Source: Bryobacteraceae bacterium (GTDB taxonomy: Bacteria > Acidobacteriota > Terriglobia > Bryobacterales > Bryobacteraceae). Taken from it: 49,757 bases of DNA. The stretch is from NCBI GenBank assembly GCA_030041495.1, contig JASHNT010000059.1, forward strand, positions 1-49,757. The letters run 5' to 3'. Below, in pieces: positions 18,630 through 28,484 of this stretch (positions are counted from its first letter, which is position 1; the number at the start of each line of letters is the position of its first letter). The notes under the pieces were generated by a model. That model was given only the letters and a program-made list of their open reading frames with translations, made no database searches and had not been told where the DNA came from. Position numbers and translations under genes: made by a program.

Positions 18630-19090
18630 ACAAATTCAAGCCGCACGTCTTAGTGCTACCCGAGGACGACGCGGATCGGCAGATCGCGGTCGGATTTGGC
18701 GTCGAGATCGGCGGCCTTCGACAGTTCAGGGTACTTCGCCGCGCGGACGGCTGGCGAGCGGTCCTCGATCTGTTCAGGTCGGTATACATTGCCGAGATGG
18801 ACCGGTATCCGAAGTCCATCATGATCCTGCTGATCGACTTCGACGAGGACCCGGACCGAAGGAGGCAAGCGGAGGCCGTCATCCCGGCGCACCTGCGCGA
18901 TCGTGTCTTCGTCCTTGGTGCATGGAGTAATCCCGAAAAACTTGGGGTCGGCCTCAAAGAAAAGCTCGGCGAGGAATTGGCCAAGAATTGCCGCGACGGC
19001 ACCTCTAAGACCTGGGATCACGATCTCCTTAAGCACAACGGGGCGGAGGTCGAGCGTCTCCGCCAATTCGTCCGCCCCATCCTTTTCTGA
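18626..19090 (+). CDS. small Toprim-like protein, partner of the upstream ATPase
   Basis: The 154-residue protein overlaps the ATPase gene by 4 bases, so the two are surely coupled. I do not recognise it by overall sequence, but the order of acidic motifs resembles Toprim folds: strand then Glu13 in VLVLPEDDADRQ, and strand then Asp71-x-Asp73 in ILLIDFDEDPDRR, with a later SNPEKL (Glu104) as in RloB/DUF4276-like proteins. It is shorter than RloB or AriB. If correct, it would be a metal-dependent nuclease effector controlled by the ATPase. An alternative is an unrelated helper protein. The next gene starts only 3 bases after its stop. Confidence 0.75.
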   Translation: MNKFKPHVLVLPEDDADRQIAVGFGVEIGGLRQFRVLRRADGWRAVLDLFRSVYIAEMDRYPKSIMILLIDFDEDPDRRRQAEAVIPAHLRDRVFVLGAWSNPEKLGVGLKEKLGEELAKNCRDGTSKTWDHDLLKHNGAEVERLRQFVRPILF

Positions 19091-19093
19091 CCC

Positions 19094-20050
19094 ATGCGCG
19101 ACCTTGCCCATCGTTACTACACCGCCGCGGTGCTGCCGTTTGAGGAATCCGGGCGGATCGACGAAGCGGCTTATAGAAAGCTGATCCGTTATTTTCTGCA
19201 AGAGCGGTTCCGTGAAGTCGGCGGGATCATTGCCAATCCGGAAGCCGGCGAGATTTATTACCTGACTCGCGAAGAAAAGCGCCGCGTGGTCGAGATTGCC
19301 GTGGATGAAGCGGGTGGCAAAATGACCGTCTTCGCGGGAGTCTTTGATCTCACCACCGAAGGCTGCGTCGAATGCGCCCGCGATGCGAAAGCCGCCGGGG
19401 CCGATGGCTTGTTTCTGCTGCCTCCCGCCGGATGCATCGACCTGGTCGGCGCTTGGAACGCCGAAAAATATCCCGAATATTGGCTCGACCAGATTCGCGT
19501 CATCGACGCCGCGGTGAATCTGCCGATCATCGCGCACCCGGTAGCAGGATCGTCGAATCCGCAATGGGGCCTGGGTATTCCCGGCCCGGCCGCTAAACTG
19601 ATCTGCGAAGCCGTGCCCAACATCATCGGCTGGAAGATGATCTACAACTACGAAGGGCAGCGCAAGATGTGGAAGGTGCTGCGTGCGCTTCCTCGCCCTG
19701 TTTCCATTCTTGCGGCGGGCGGCGGATTATTCCACGAATTCCTGGCGCACGACATGCTCGACGGCACGGCGTCAGGCTCCTGGAATTACGCGTTGGAGCC
19801 GATGCTCGATCACATCGAAGCCTGGCGCGCGTGCGATGTCGTGAAAGCGCGGCGGGTCTGGGTCGAAGGCGGCCTGCGCGACTTGCACGAATTCATCTAT
19901 TCGGACTATTCGCGGCTTCACGTGCGCTACAAGATCGCGGCGTGGCTGCGCGGCTTGATTCCAAGCTGCCGCACTCGCCCGCCGATGCCGCAGGCCAAAC
20001 CGGAGGAGGTTGAAACGCTGCGGCGGCTATTGGCAACCGCAGCAGCGTGA
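19094..20050 (+). CDS. dihydrodipicolinate synthase (DapA/NAL) family protein
   Basis: A (beta/alpha)8 class I aldolase-like protein of 318 residues. It begins AAVLPFEESGRIDEAAYRKL as in DapA, and keeps the Schiff-base lysine as Lys181 in NIIGWKMIYN. The catalytic Tyr of the usual YNxP motif is replaced: the segment reads LPIIAHPVAG with His148 at that place. True DapA activity is therefore doubtful; other aldol or lyase reactions of the family on 2-keto acids are more likely. It begins 3 bases after the Toprim-like gene and could be read from the same transcript, although a role in that module is not obvious. Confidence 0.88.
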   Translation: MRDLAHRYYTAAVLPFEESGRIDEAAYRKLIRYFLQERFREVGGIIANPEAGEIYYLTREEKRRVVEIAVDEAGGKMTVFAGVFDLTTEGCVECARDAKAAGADGLFLLPPAGCIDLVGAWNAEKYPEYWLDQIRVIDAAVNLPIIAHPVAGSSNPQWGLGIPGPAAKLICEAVPNIIGWKMIYNYEGQRKMWKVLRALPRPVSILAAGGGLFHEFLAHDMLDGTASGSWNYALEPMLDHIEAWRACDVVKARRVWVEGGLRDLHEFIYSDYSRLHVRYKIAAWLRGLIPSCRTRPPMPQAKPEEVETLRRLLATAAA

Positions 20051-20087
20051 TCTTCGATGGGCGCGTGCCTCTTAGCCGCGCCTGGTC

Positions 20088-21191
20088 TCACCCCCAGACC
20101 TTGCGCGCAACCTCGACCACCAGGTCGAGTTTGCGCCACTGGTCGTCTTCGGAGAGAAGATTGCCCGCGGCGACGGAAGCGAAACCGCACTGCGGGCTCA
20201 CGGCGAGGTTTTCAATCGGCACGCATTTGGCGGCCAAGTCGATGCGGCGGCGAACTTCGTCCTTCGATTCCAGACGCGGCTCCTTGGTGGTGACCAAACC
20301 CAGCACGACGCTTTTGCCGCGCGGGATGCGGCGCAGAGGCTCGAAGCTTCCAGAGCGTTCCGTATCGAACTCCAGCAGGAATCGGTCGACGTTCATCTCC
20401 TCAAACAATTTCGCGGCAATGAGGTCGTAGCCGCCTTCGGTGAACCAGCGGCTGCGGCTGTTGCCGCGGCAGACGTGCATGGCCACGTTTACTTGATCGC
20501 GCGGAATGCCCTCGAGCGCGGCGTTGTCCGCGGCGATTCCGCCGGCGAGTTCGCGGTCCGGATCGCGGCCCTCCGAGATATTCTTTTCGCGATGCTCAGG
20601 GTCAAGATAATGCGAATAATACGGCGCGTCGAGTTGGATGTAGATCACGCCTTGTTCGATCAGCCACTGAATCTCCTGCCGAATGATTCCGGCCAAATCC
20701 TGGAGCAAGGCCGCACGCGATTCGTAGAAGCGGTCGGTCAAGCCGGGCTTGTAACTCGAGATCATGAAATTCGACGGCGCGGGCAGAGTCACTTTGAAAG
20801 GCGCGCGAGCTTCCTGTCGGAGCAGCGGCAGCTCACAGGCGGTCAGCTTGCGATGCTGGCGCAGCTTGCCGCCGACGGCGTTGGCCGAACTCTCTTCCGG
20901 CCCTCCACCGGGTCCCTTCCAATCCAGCACCACGCGTTCACGCACGAACCCCTCGACCGCTTCGGCCATGTCGGTGAGCCAGGAGCCGCGGCGCAATTCA
21001 CCGTCGCTCAAAATATCGAGACCGATGTCACGCTGGCGCTGGAGAATTTTGCGAATGGCGCGGTTTTCGACGGCGCGAAGTTGCTCTTCGGAGACGGCAT
21101 GCCGCGCAAACGCGTCGCGAGCTTCGAGCAGCTCAGCGGGGCGCAACAGGCTGCCGACGTGATCGGCGCGATAGCGGTTTTTCACGGGCAT
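20088..21191 (-). CDS. cobalamin-independent methionine synthase (MetE C-terminal) family protein
   Basis: The 367-residue product covers only the catalytic MetE-type barrel. It starts RADHVGSLLRPAEL and has SDGELRRGSW, IQLDAPYYS, the zinc-site segment AMHVCRGNSRS and SPQCGFAS, where His/Cys and the final Cys are the expected zinc ligands. Stand-alone proteins of this length act as methyltransferases with other methyl donors (core MetE) rather than full folate-dependent MetE. A TATACT lies on the minus strand at 21219-21214, 22 bases before the ATG. It converges with the DapA-family gene. Confidence 0.88.
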   Translation of the reverse strand: MPVKNRYRADHVGSLLRPAELLEARDAFARHAVSEEQLRAVENRAIRKILQRQRDIGLDILSDGELRRGSWLTDMAEAVEGFVRERVVLDWKGPGGGPEESSANAVGGKLRQHRKLTACELPLLRQEARAPFKVTLPAPSNFMISSYKPGLTDRFYESRAALLQDLAGIIRQEIQWLIEQGVIYIQLDAPYYSHYLDPEHREKNISEGRDPDRELAGGIAADNAALEGIPRDQVNVAMHVCRGNSRSRWFTEGGYDLIAAKLFEEMNVDRFLLEFDTERSGSFEPLRRIPRGKSVVLGLVTTKEPRLESKDEVRRRIDLAAKCVPIENLAVSPQCGFASVAAGNLLSEDDQWRKLDLVVEVARKVWG

Positions 21192-21277
21192 AAGCGGCGC
21201 GAGTCGAGTCCTAAGTATATCCTGCGATTTTACGAACCGTTTGGTATGAGGGCTGCATCTTCAAAACAGAGGGTGAG

Positions 21278-22126
21278 ATGTCGCGAGGAACGGCAATCTT
21301 ATTGTCGCTGTTGTTGTTAGCTGTTCCGGCGGCAGTCGCAGGGGGGCTGAATCCCGCGACCGCGAAGGCGTGGGAAGAATATGTTGGGTCGGCTCGCGCA
21401 CACATGCAGGCGCGATTAGGCGCAGCTACATGTTTTCTTTGGGCGGAGGAAGATGCATCGCGTTTGCGGCGGCTGCACGCAGGCGAGATTCTGGTGGTTC
21501 CCGGAGAAGACGGGACGCCGCGTCATATCCCGGGAGGGTTAATCCATCATTGGCTCGGAGCGATGTTTATTCCCAAGGCGACTCTGCCGGAGGTGCTCTC
21601 GGCATTGCGCGCCTACCAACAGTACCCGGCGTATTACCCCAGCGTCGTCTCGTCCCGATTGATCTCACGCGACGGCCCCACGGATTATTTCACGAGCATC
21701 GAGCGGCATCAGGCGATGTTCTCGAAGATCGCGCTGGATGCCGATTTTACGTCCACCTATTTTGAGCCGGGCGGGAAGCGGGCGTACAACGTAGCGACCA
21801 CTACGCGGCTGCAGCAGATTCAGGATTACGGAGGCCGTCATCCGCAGGAGCTGGGGCCTTTCGCTCCCAAGGCGTATGTATGGGATTTGGCCACCATCAC
21901 TCGCTACCTGGAGCGCGACGGAGGCGTGTACCTTGAACTCGAGGGCATGGCATTGAGCCGCGACGTTCCTGCCGCTCTGCGCTGGCTGGTGGAGCCCTTC
22001 GTGCGCCAAGCCGCCCAAGACACCATGGAGGCGTCTTTGCGGCAGAGCCGTCACGCAGTGCTGGGCGACCGCGGACGATCGCCCGCGAGCACAAATGCCC
22101 AGGCGATGTCCCTTCGGGCGCGGTGA
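21278..22126 (+). CDS. exported SRPBCC-like protein of unknown function
   Basis: The start ATG follows GAGGGTGAG. A signal peptide (AILLSLLLLAVPAAVAGG) leads into a 260-residue domain. The pattern LPEVLSALRAYQQYPAYYPSV, several strands, and a long terminal helix (RWLVEPFVRQAAQDTMEASL) resembles the helix-grip (START/SRPBCC) fold that binds hydrophobic ligands. This is a fold-level guess without a named family. It sits between the divergent MetE-like gene and a convergent ADOP permease. Confidence 0.72.
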   Translation: MSRGTAILLSLLLLAVPAAVAGGLNPATAKAWEEYVGSARAHMQARLGAATCFLWAEEDASRLRRLHAGEILVVPGEDGTPRHIPGGLIHHWLGAMFIPKATLPEVLSALRAYQQYPAYYPSVVSSRLISRDGPTDYFTSIERHQAMFSKIALDADFTSTYFEPGGKRAYNVATTTRLQQIQDYGGRHPQELGPFAPKAYVWDLATITRYLERDGGVYLELEGMALSRDVPAALRWLVEPFVRQAAQDTMEASLRQSRHAVLGDRGRSPASTNAQAMSLRAR

Positions 22127-22147
22127 GTCGCAGCTAGAGCAGCACGA

Positions 22148-24502
22148 TCATTCGTTACGCAGCGCGGCTAGCGGATCGATTTTGGCTGAGCGGCGCGCCG
22201 GCAAATAGCTGGCGAGAAGGCCAACCGCGACCAGTAGAATGGCCACGGCGGCGTAGCTGAAAGGATCGGTGCGCTGAACGCCAAAGAGCAGCGTAGACAA
22301 ACTTCGGGAAACGAGGAATCCACCCACGAGTCCGGCAGCCAAGCCGATGGCGACCGTCGCCAAGCCTTGCCCGAGAATCAGCCGCAGCACTTGAGCGGCC
22401 GTGGCTCCCAACGCCATGCGCGTGCCGATCTCTTTGGTTCGCCCAGCGGCGGAGAAAGACAACAGGCTATAGATGCCGACGGCCGTCAGCAGCAGCGCGA
22501 TGCCCGCGAAGATTCCGAAGATCCAGGCGTCGAAGCGCGAGTCCGAAAGGGAGGAAGAGACGATTTCCTGCATGGGTTGAATGCGCACAATGCGCTGGCG
22601 CGGATCGATCTCCGCAATGGTTTGCCGCAACTGTTGCGCGAAGCTGGCGGAGAAATTTCCGTGGAGCACCCAGGTCATTCCTCCGGGCCAGTCCATTTGC
22701 GCGGGCGACAGGTAAACGGTCGGCTTAAAGGTTTCCTTCAGGTTGAGCCGTTTGGTGTCGCCGACGACGCCGGCCACTTGGAACGAGCCTTCCCCGATGG
22801 CGACGTGCTCGCCAATCGGGTCGCGGCCCGGCCACCAGCGATCCGCGAGGGATTCGCTCAGCAGAATGACCAGCGGCGCGTTGGCGGTGTCGCGATCCGT
22901 GATGGTGCGGCCCCGCAGAACGGGAATGGCCATGGCTTCGAAGTAGCCCGGAGTGATCGCGCGGATTTCCGTGCCGCCGATCTGTTGCTCCGGATGGCCT
23001 GCGGGCTGCGCGGGGAAATTATTGCGGCCGGTGAGCGGAAGATAGTTGACGCCTCCGGCGGAACGAACTCCAGGGAGTTGCAATAAGCGATCAAGGACGG
23101 AGGCTTCGAAGAGCCGCAATTGGTCCGTTTTTCCGCGCCGCTCGCGAGAAAGCGGCGTCGAAAACGTCATGACGTTTTGGGGCGCGAAGCCGAGCTTTTC
23201 CTGGTGAAGTCGGTACAAGCTTTGGATCAGGAGGGCCGCGGAAATCAGTAGGGCGGTGGAAAGAGCCACTTCGGCGGCCACTAAAAACCTGCGCCCGCGC
23301 TGGCGCGGAGACGCAGCCGGACCGCTGGACTTGAGGCTGCTCGAGACGTCGACGCGAGCCGATGCAAACAGCGGTGCAAGTCCGAAGACCAAATTCGTTC
23401 CCAGCGTGGCAACCAAGGAAAATAGGAGCACGGGCGTGTTCAATTCGACCGGCGAGGATGCGATCACGGGAAACGGAAGAAGCGCGAGAAGAGCACGCAG
23501 AAGCCAAGCCGCAGCCAGGACTCCCGCGGAGCAGCCGGCCAGGCTTACGATGGCATTCTCCAGTAGGTATTGGCGAACCAGGCGTCCGGTTCCGCTGCCC
23601 AGAGCCAGGCGAACCGCGATTTCTTTCCGTCGCACCGCAAGCCGAGCCATGAGCAGACCGGCCAGATTCGAACAGGCGATCAACAACAGCAGAACGACTG
23701 CGCCGAAAAGCAACATCAAGTTGGTGCGAGTGTCGCCGGCAATCACGGTCTGATAGGGCTGAGGCGTCAAGCCGCGATAATCGCGGGGCAGGTTTGGCGC
23801 GCCTGTGTGAATGTAACTCTGCGCCAGAGATTGCGCCTCGGCCGAGGCCTCACGCGCGGTGATTCCCGGCTTCAGTCTCGCGATCACGGCGGTATTGGTG
23901 CCGCGGTCCTCGCCGAGAAGAGGCACGTAGGCGTCAGCGGGAATCGGGAACCAAAAGCCGGGAGGAAGCACGCCGGCGACGGTGTAGGCGACGCCGTCAA
24001 GCTGGACGGTGCGATGGAGGATGCCGGGGCGGGAATGGAATGCCTGACGCCACAGGACATCGGTCAGGATGATGGATCGCGGCGCGTTGGGGATCGCGTC
24101 TGCGGTAACAAACTCGCGGCCAAGGCGCGGCTGGATACCGAGCGTATGGAAGAATCCAGCGGTGACGGCGATGGTCTGGATCCATTGCGGCTCGGCGCCG
24201 GAGTCGAGACTCTGCGCGATGGGGTAGCGATGAGAGGAGACGGAGGAATACGCGGTGGCATGTTGCTTCCAGAATTCGTATTCGGACGTCGTGACGTCGA
24301 TGCGATCGGAGCGCACCAGGCGGACGAGCTGTCGCGGTTGCGGATAAGGGAGCGGGCGCAGCAGAGCGGCATAAACGACGCTGAAAATGGTGGTGGTCGC
24401 GCCGATGCCCAGCGTGAGCAGGAGCACAGCGGCGACCGTATAAACCGGACTCTTCCGCAAGGAGCGTACGGCGTAGCGGAGGTCCTGCCTAAGCTGGCTC
24501 AT
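22148..24502 (-). CDS. ADOP-type ABC transporter permease (MacB/FtsX-like)
   Basis: A complete 784-residue permease with duplicated MacB/FtsX halves. Each half starts with a membrane segment and a periplasmic domain: [20 protein letters not shown], then [34 protein letters not shown], and in the second half [34 protein letters not shown] and the ending [18 protein letters not shown]. It lacks the N-terminal extension of the copy at 1-1781, and no padR or ATPase gene is adjacent. The ATG at 24502 is chosen; a TTG six codons upstream is also in frame. Efflux or lipoprotein-related transport is the family role. Confidence 0.93.
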   Translation of the reverse strand: MSQLRQDLRYAVRSLRKSPVYTVAAVLLLTLGIGATTTIFSVVYAALLRPLPYPQPRQLVRLVRSDRIDVTTSEYEFWKQHATAYSSVSSHRYPIAQSLDSGAEPQWIQTIAVTAGFFHTLGIQPRLGREFVTADAIPNAPRSIILTDVLWRQAFHSRPGILHRTVQLDGVAYTVAGVLPPGFWFPIPADAYVPLLGEDRGTNTAVIARLKPGITAREASAEAQSLAQSYIHTGAPNLPRDYRGLTPQPYQTVIAGDTRTNLMLLFGAVVLLLLIACSNLAGLLMARLAVRRKEIAVRLALGSGTGRLVRQYLLENAIVSLAGCSAGVLAAAWLLRALLALLPFPVIASSPVELNTPVLLFSLVATLGTNLVFGLAPLFASARVDVSSSLKSSGPAASPRQRGRRFLVAAEVALSTALLISAALLIQSLYRLHQEKLGFAPQNVMTFSTPLSRERRGKTDQLRLFEASVLDRLLQLPGVRSAGGVNYLPLTGRNNFPAQPAGHPEQQIGGTEIRAITPGYFEAMAIPVLRGRTITDRDTANAPLVILLSESLADRWWPGRDPIGEHVAIGEGSFQVAGVVGDTKRLNLKETFKPTVYLSPAQMDWPGGMTWVLHGNFSASFAQQLRQTIAEIDPRQRIVRIQPMQEIVSSSLSDSRFDAWIFGIFAGIALLLTAVGIYSLLSFSAAGRTKEIGTRMALGATAAQVLRLILGQGLATVAIGLAAGLVGGFLVSRSLSTLLFGVQRTDPFSYAAVAILLVAVGLLASYLPARRSAKIDPLAALRNE

Positions 24503-24675
24503 GTCCGTCGATATTGGCAATTTTACTGCCAGAGGAAAGCACTGGAAAATTCAGCGCGAGCGGGCCCGACGGTGTCCGGAGGCGCTCGGGCCGTGTCCGA
24601 AAACGGGCAGTCTGCCTTTTGGAGTGCGACGTGGCGTCGCTTGCCGGAGTGGGCAGGATGGACTAACTTGGGAGT

Positions 24676-24912
24676 GTGACTGCGGAGCAAAGAGCGCAAC
24701 TCGACGAAGTGGTCTGGGTGGATCCCGAGCGGCTGAGCGGAACTCCCTGCTTCCGAGGTACGCGCGTTCCCGTCCAAGCGCTTTTTGATCACATCGAGGG
24801 CAACGCGACGTTGGACGAGTTTCTGGAGGGCTTCCCTTCCGTGAGCCGCGAGCAGGCGATCCGCTTCATTGAACTGGCCAAAGACAATCTGTTAGCGTGC
24901 GTGTTCTCTTAG
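24676..24912 (+). CDS. DUF433 antitoxin
   Basis: The 78-residue product, starting at a GTG with GGGAG just upstream, has the DUF433 pattern VWVDPERLSGTPCFRGTRVPVQALFDHIE and FLEGFPSVSREQ, a small winged-helix DNA-binding domain. It overlaps the PIN-like toxin gene by 16 bases, the typical order antitoxin then toxin. It should bind and neutralise the toxin and repress the pair. Confidence 0.9.
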   Translation: MTAEQRAQLDEVVWVDPERLSGTPCFRGTRVPVQALFDHIEGNATLDEFLEGFPSVSREQAIRFIELAKDNLLACVFS

Positions 24913-25217
24913 ACGAGTGCGTTCACGCAGGTGTCCATGCGGCCTTTCGCGGGCACGCCGTGAGCACGGTTTCAAAAGCGGGCTGGCGCAGCACTAAGGA
25001 CCCGACCTTGCTCCGGTTGGCCGAGCGAAGCTTTGACGTTTTCGTCACAATTGATCAACGGCTGGAGCGCCAGCTCAAGACAGAGGCGCTTAGAATCGGC
25101 ATCGTCGTCGTGCACGTGCGCAACAACAAGCTCTCGGCGTATGAACCGTTGTTCGAGCAGATTTTGCAAGCGGCCAAAAGTGTGAAGCGTGGAGGAGTAG
25201 CCCACGTTGGGGCTTAG
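24897..25217 (+). CDS. DUF5615 PIN-like toxin
   Basis: The 106-residue protein starts at a GTG inside the antitoxin gene. RVLLDECVH provides the first acidic residue and FDVFVTIDQRLERQ the second, as in DUF5615/Mut7-C-type PIN-like RNases. VHVRNNKL follows. The partner is the DUF433 protein, making a type II toxin-antitoxin module. RNase activity is inferred from the family. Confidence 0.88.
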   Translation: MRVLLDECVHAGVHAAFRGHAVSTVSKAGWRSTKDPTLLRLAERSFDVFVTIDQRLERQLKTEALRIGIVVVHVRNNKLSAYEPLFEQILQAAKSVKRGGVAHVGA

Positions 25218-25255
25218 GAGCAGGCTCGCGGGTGGCGTTCTGAGGTGTGACGGGT

Positions 25256-26851
25256 CTACGCGGAAAAGACGTCTTCGACGGCTTGCTCGATGGCGGAGTC
25301 GTGCTCGCTCAGGCGCATGACTTCGAGGCGCAGGGCGTCCACCAGGGCGAGCCAGCTCGCTTCGATGACGTTTTCCGAAACGCCGACGGTGGCCCAGCTA
25401 CGCTTGTGGTCGGACCATTCCACCAAGACGCGGACACGGGCGGCGGTGCCCTTCTTGAAATCGAGCACGCGGACTTTGTAATCGGTGAGGCGGACGCTGG
25501 CGATGGAGGGGTAAATCTTGGACAGGCACTGGCGCAGAGCCATATCGAGAGCGTTCACGGGGCCATTGCCGGGAGCGGCGGCGGAGTGAGTCTCGCCGTG
25601 GATTTTCAGCGTGACGGTCGCGGATGAGCCGGACGATTTGGTGGTAGTGGTGTGATAATCCACCACTTCGAAGGGCTGCAAGCCGGGTTGAAGCGCCTGG
25701 CGAACGAGCAATTCGAAAGTGCCTTCCGCGGCTTCCAGCTCATAGCCCTCGAACTCCAGGCGCTTGATGGTTTCCAGAAGCTCGCGGCGAGCGGAATCGT
25801 CGAGGCGGTCTTCGAGGCCATGCTGCTTGAGCTTGTAGAGCACGTTGCCGCGGCCGGAGAGATCGCTTAGCAGGACTCGCTGGCGGTTGCCGACCAGTGC
25901 CGGGTTGATGTGTTCGTAGGTGGCGGACTCCTTCAAAACCGCGCTGACGTGTACGCCGCCCTTGTGTGCAAAGGCGGAGTGACCTGCATAAGGTTGGTCA
26001 TTGCGGACCGGCAGGTTCGCCAGATCCGCGACGAAGCGCGCAACCGCGGTCAGCGTGGCGAGGCGCTCTTTGCCGATGGTGGTGTGGCCCATCTTCAATT
26101 CGAGATTGGCCAGGATGGAGACCATGTTGGCGTTGCCGCAGCGCTCGCCATATCCGTTGATGCAGCCCTGGACGTGCGCGAAACCTTGGTCGATAGCGGC
26201 GAGCGTGTTCGCGACGCCCAAGTCAGAATCATTGTGGGTATGGATTCCGAGCACACCATCAAAACGATTGCGAATATCAGCGCAAGCTTCGGACAGCTTG
26301 CTGGTGAGCATGCCGCCGTTGGTGTCGCACAGGCACAGGACATCGGCGCCGGCCTTCTTTGCCGCTTCGAGAGTGCGCAGGGCGAAATCACGATTGCGGG
26401 TGTAGCCGTCGAAGAAATGCTCGGCGTCATAGACCACTTCCTTGCCGTGAGCCTTGAGGTACTTGACGGTGTCGGTGATCAACGCGAGATTTTCCTCTTC
26501 CGTGATGCCGAGCGCGCGATGCACGTGCAGGTCCCAGCTTTTGCCGAAGATGGAGACGACGGGCGTTTCGGCTTCGATCAAGGCGTTAACGCTGGGGTCG
26601 TTTTCGACCTTGTTACGCGCCATGCGGGTGGCTCCGAAGGCGCACAGGCGAGCATGCTTCAGCGGCTCATGTTTGGCCCGGGCGAAGAAATCTTTATCTT
26701 TGGGATTCGACCCGGGCCAGCCACCTTCGATGTAGTCAATACCGAGCTCGTCCAGTTTGTGCAGAACGAGGATCTTGTCATCGGCAGAGAAGCTGACGGC
26801 TTCGCCTTGGGAGCCGTCGCGCAGGGTGGTATCGAAGGTGAAGATTCGCAT
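25256..26851 (-). CDS. cimA: (R)-citramalate synthase CimA
   Basis: Condenses pyruvate and acetyl-CoA to citramalate, the entry to threonine-independent isoleucine synthesis. The 531-residue protein has the HMG-like catalytic barrel: FDTTLRDGSQGEAV at the start, LCDTNGG, the metal motif IHTHNDSDLGVANT and NGYGERCGNAN, then a C-terminal LeuA regulatory domain from about residue 390. CimA is favoured over LeuA by YIEGGWPGSNPKD and by length. It is the last gene of the ilv operon, 26 bases after ilvC, which supports the isoleucine assignment. Confidence 0.93.
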   Translation of the reverse strand: MRIFTFDTTLRDGSQGEAVSFSADDKILVLHKLDELGIDYIEGGWPGSNPKDKDFFARAKHEPLKHARLCAFGATRMARNKVENDPSVNALIEAETPVVSIFGKSWDLHVHRALGITEEENLALITDTVKYLKAHGKEVVYDAEHFFDGYTRNRDFALRTLEAAKKAGADVLCLCDTNGGMLTSKLSEACADIRNRFDGVLGIHTHNDSDLGVANTLAAIDQGFAHVQGCINGYGERCGNANMVSILANLELKMGHTTIGKERLATLTAVARFVADLANLPVRNDQPYAGHSAFAHKGGVHVSAVLKESATYEHINPALVGNRQRVLLSDLSGRGNVLYKLKQHGLEDRLDDSARRELLETIKRLEFEGYELEAAEGTFELLVRQALQPGLQPFEVVDYHTTTTKSSGSSATVTLKIHGETHSAAAPGNGPVNALDMALRQCLSKIYPSIASVRLTDYKVRVLDFKKGTAARVRVLVEWSDHKRSWATVGVSENVIEASWLALVDALRLEVMRLSEHDSAIEQAVEDVFSA

Positions 26852-26877
26852 ACAGTAATGTCCGGCCAGAGGCCGGC

Positions 26878-27900
26878 TTACGAAGAAGCCGGGACGCCGA
26901 CCTCCTTCTTCTTTTTGAGGAACGTCATCATCTTGCGCAGCTCCGCTCCGACTTGTTCGACGGGTTGATGCTGCGCGGCTTCGCGCATGTGCAGAAACTT
27001 GTGGCGGCCGGTTTTGTTTTCATTGATCCAATCCTTGGCGAACTGGCCGGATTGAATCTCGCTCAGGATTTTGCGCATTTCCGCGCGAGTCTGCTCATTG
27101 ATGATGCGCGGTCCGCGGGTGTAATCGCCGTATTCGGCGGTGTCGGAAACGGAGTAGCGCATGTAGCTGAGGCCGCCTTCGTAAATAAGATCGACAATCA
27201 GCTTCAATTCGTGCAGGCACTCGAAGTAGGCGATCTCGGGGGCGTAGCCGGCCGCGACCAGAGTTTCGAAGCCGGCGCGGATCAATTCGGACGCTCCGCC
27301 GCAGAGCACGGCTTGCTCGCCAAAAAGATCGCTCTCGGTTTCCTCTTTGAACGTGGTTTCGATGACGCCGGCCTTGAGGCAGCCGAGACCCATGGCGTAA
27401 GCCAGAGCGTTGGCGTGCGCTTTACCGCTGGCGTCCTGATGCACGGCAATAAGCGCAGGAACGCCGACGCCTTCGGTGAACAGCTCGCGGACGCGATGGC
27501 CCGGAGCCTTGGGCGCGATCATGGAAACGTCGACGCCGGCGGGGGGCTTGATCTGCCCGAAGTGGATATTGAAGCCATGGGCGAACATCAGGGTTTTGCC
27601 GGGAGTGAGATGCGGAGCGATTTCCGCGGCGTACAGATCGCCCTGGATGTGATCCGGAACCAGGATCATCATCGTGTCGGCTTCCTTGGCCGCTTCGGCG
27701 ACCGACATGACTCTGAGGCCGGCGGATTCGGCTTTAACCTTGCTCTTGGAATCCAGACCCAGGCCGACGATGACCTTGAGGCCTGAATCGCGCAGGTTGA
27801 GAGCGTGCGCATGCCCCTGGCTGCCGTAGCCGATAATCGCGATAGTCTTGCCCTTGAGGCGGTCAAGATTTCCGTCCTGCTCGTAAAAACGCTGTGCCAT
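26878..27900 (-). CDS. ilvC: ketol-acid reductoisomerase IlvC
   Basis: Second enzyme of valine/isoleucine synthesis, reducing and isomerising acetolactate or acetohydroxybutyrate with NAD(P)H. The 340 residues match class I enzymes. The Rossmann motif is [34 protein letters not shown] and [14 protein letters not shown] are characteristic, with Glu/Asp metal ligands in the latter region. The ATG follows the ilvH stop directly (TAAATG), so translation is coupled. Confidence 0.96.
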   Translation of the reverse strand: MAQRFYEQDGNLDRLKGKTIAIIGYGSQGHAHALNLRDSGLKVIVGLGLDSKSKVKAESAGLRVMSVAEAAKEADTMMILVPDHIQGDLYAAEIAPHLTPGKTLMFAHGFNIHFGQIKPPAGVDVSMIAPKAPGHRVRELFTEGVGVPALIAVHQDASGKAHANALAYAMGLGCLKAGVIETTFKEETESDLFGEQAVLCGGASELIRAGFETLVAAGYAPEIAYFECLHELKLIVDLIYEGGLSYMRYSVSDTAEYGDYTRGPRIINEQTRAEMRKILSEIQSGQFAKDWINENKTGRHKFLHMREAAQHQPVEQVGAELRKMMTFLKKKKEVGVPASS

Positions 27901-28449
27901 TTATTTGAGAACTCCGTCCGTTTTAGTTTCTAAATCCAAATCTTTTTTCACCGGCGGCGCCAGTTTGAGTTTCTTCGCTTCCAACGAGACGGCGACCAAG
28001 CCGGAGCGGGTCACCTCACTCTCGCCATAGCTCTTCATCACTTCAATAAACTCGTCCAGCTTTTCCGAATCACCGGTGGCCTCGATAGCGAAGCCCTCCA
28101 CCGAGCTGTCCACCGCGCGGGCGCCGAAGATTTCGGCTTCCTTGAGGATGGCCGCGCGATTCTGAGGAGTGGCGCGGACACGGATCAGGGCGAGCTCGCG
28201 GCGCACGGCCGGACCTTCGGTCAGGTCCGAGACTTGCAGCACGTTGATCAGCTTGTTCATCTGCTTGATCACCTGCGCGCGCTGGGAGGGATCGACATCG
28301 ACCACGATCGACATGCGCGAAAGCTCGGGATCGAGAGTGCTGGCGACGGTCAGGCTTTCGATGTTGTAGCCGCGCGCGGAAAGGACTCCGGTGACGCGCA
28401 GCAGAGCACCGGGCTTATTTTCGACTAATAAAGAGATTAATTGCAGCAT
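27901..28449 (-). CDS. ilvH: acetolactate synthase small (regulatory) subunit
   Basis: The 182-residue protein starts ISLLVENKPGALLRVTGVLSARGYNIESL, the ACT domain that binds valine for feedback inhibition, and continues with a second ACT-like domain (LALIRVRA, FGARAVDSSVEGFAIEATG). It pairs with the large subunit encoded 35 bases upstream. The symbols ilvH and ilvN are both used for this subunit. Confidence 0.95.
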   Translation of the reverse strand: MLQLISLLVENKPGALLRVTGVLSARGYNIESLTVASTLDPELSRMSIVVDVDPSQRAQVIKQMNKLINVLQVSDLTEGPAVRRELALIRVRATPQNRAAILKEAEIFGARAVDSSVEGFAIEATGDSEKLDEFIEVMKSYGESEVTRSGLVAVSLEAKKLKLAPPVKKDLDLETKTDGVLK

Positions 28450-28484
28450 GATTCCTTACGCGTTTTTCCTTAAGCCTCCGGCCT

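Noticed and set aside
24563-24592. GC-rich hairpin GGCCCGA-N16-TCGGGCC upstream of the second ADOP permease
   Set aside because: No T-tract on either strand and no gene end nearby, so a terminator is not supported.
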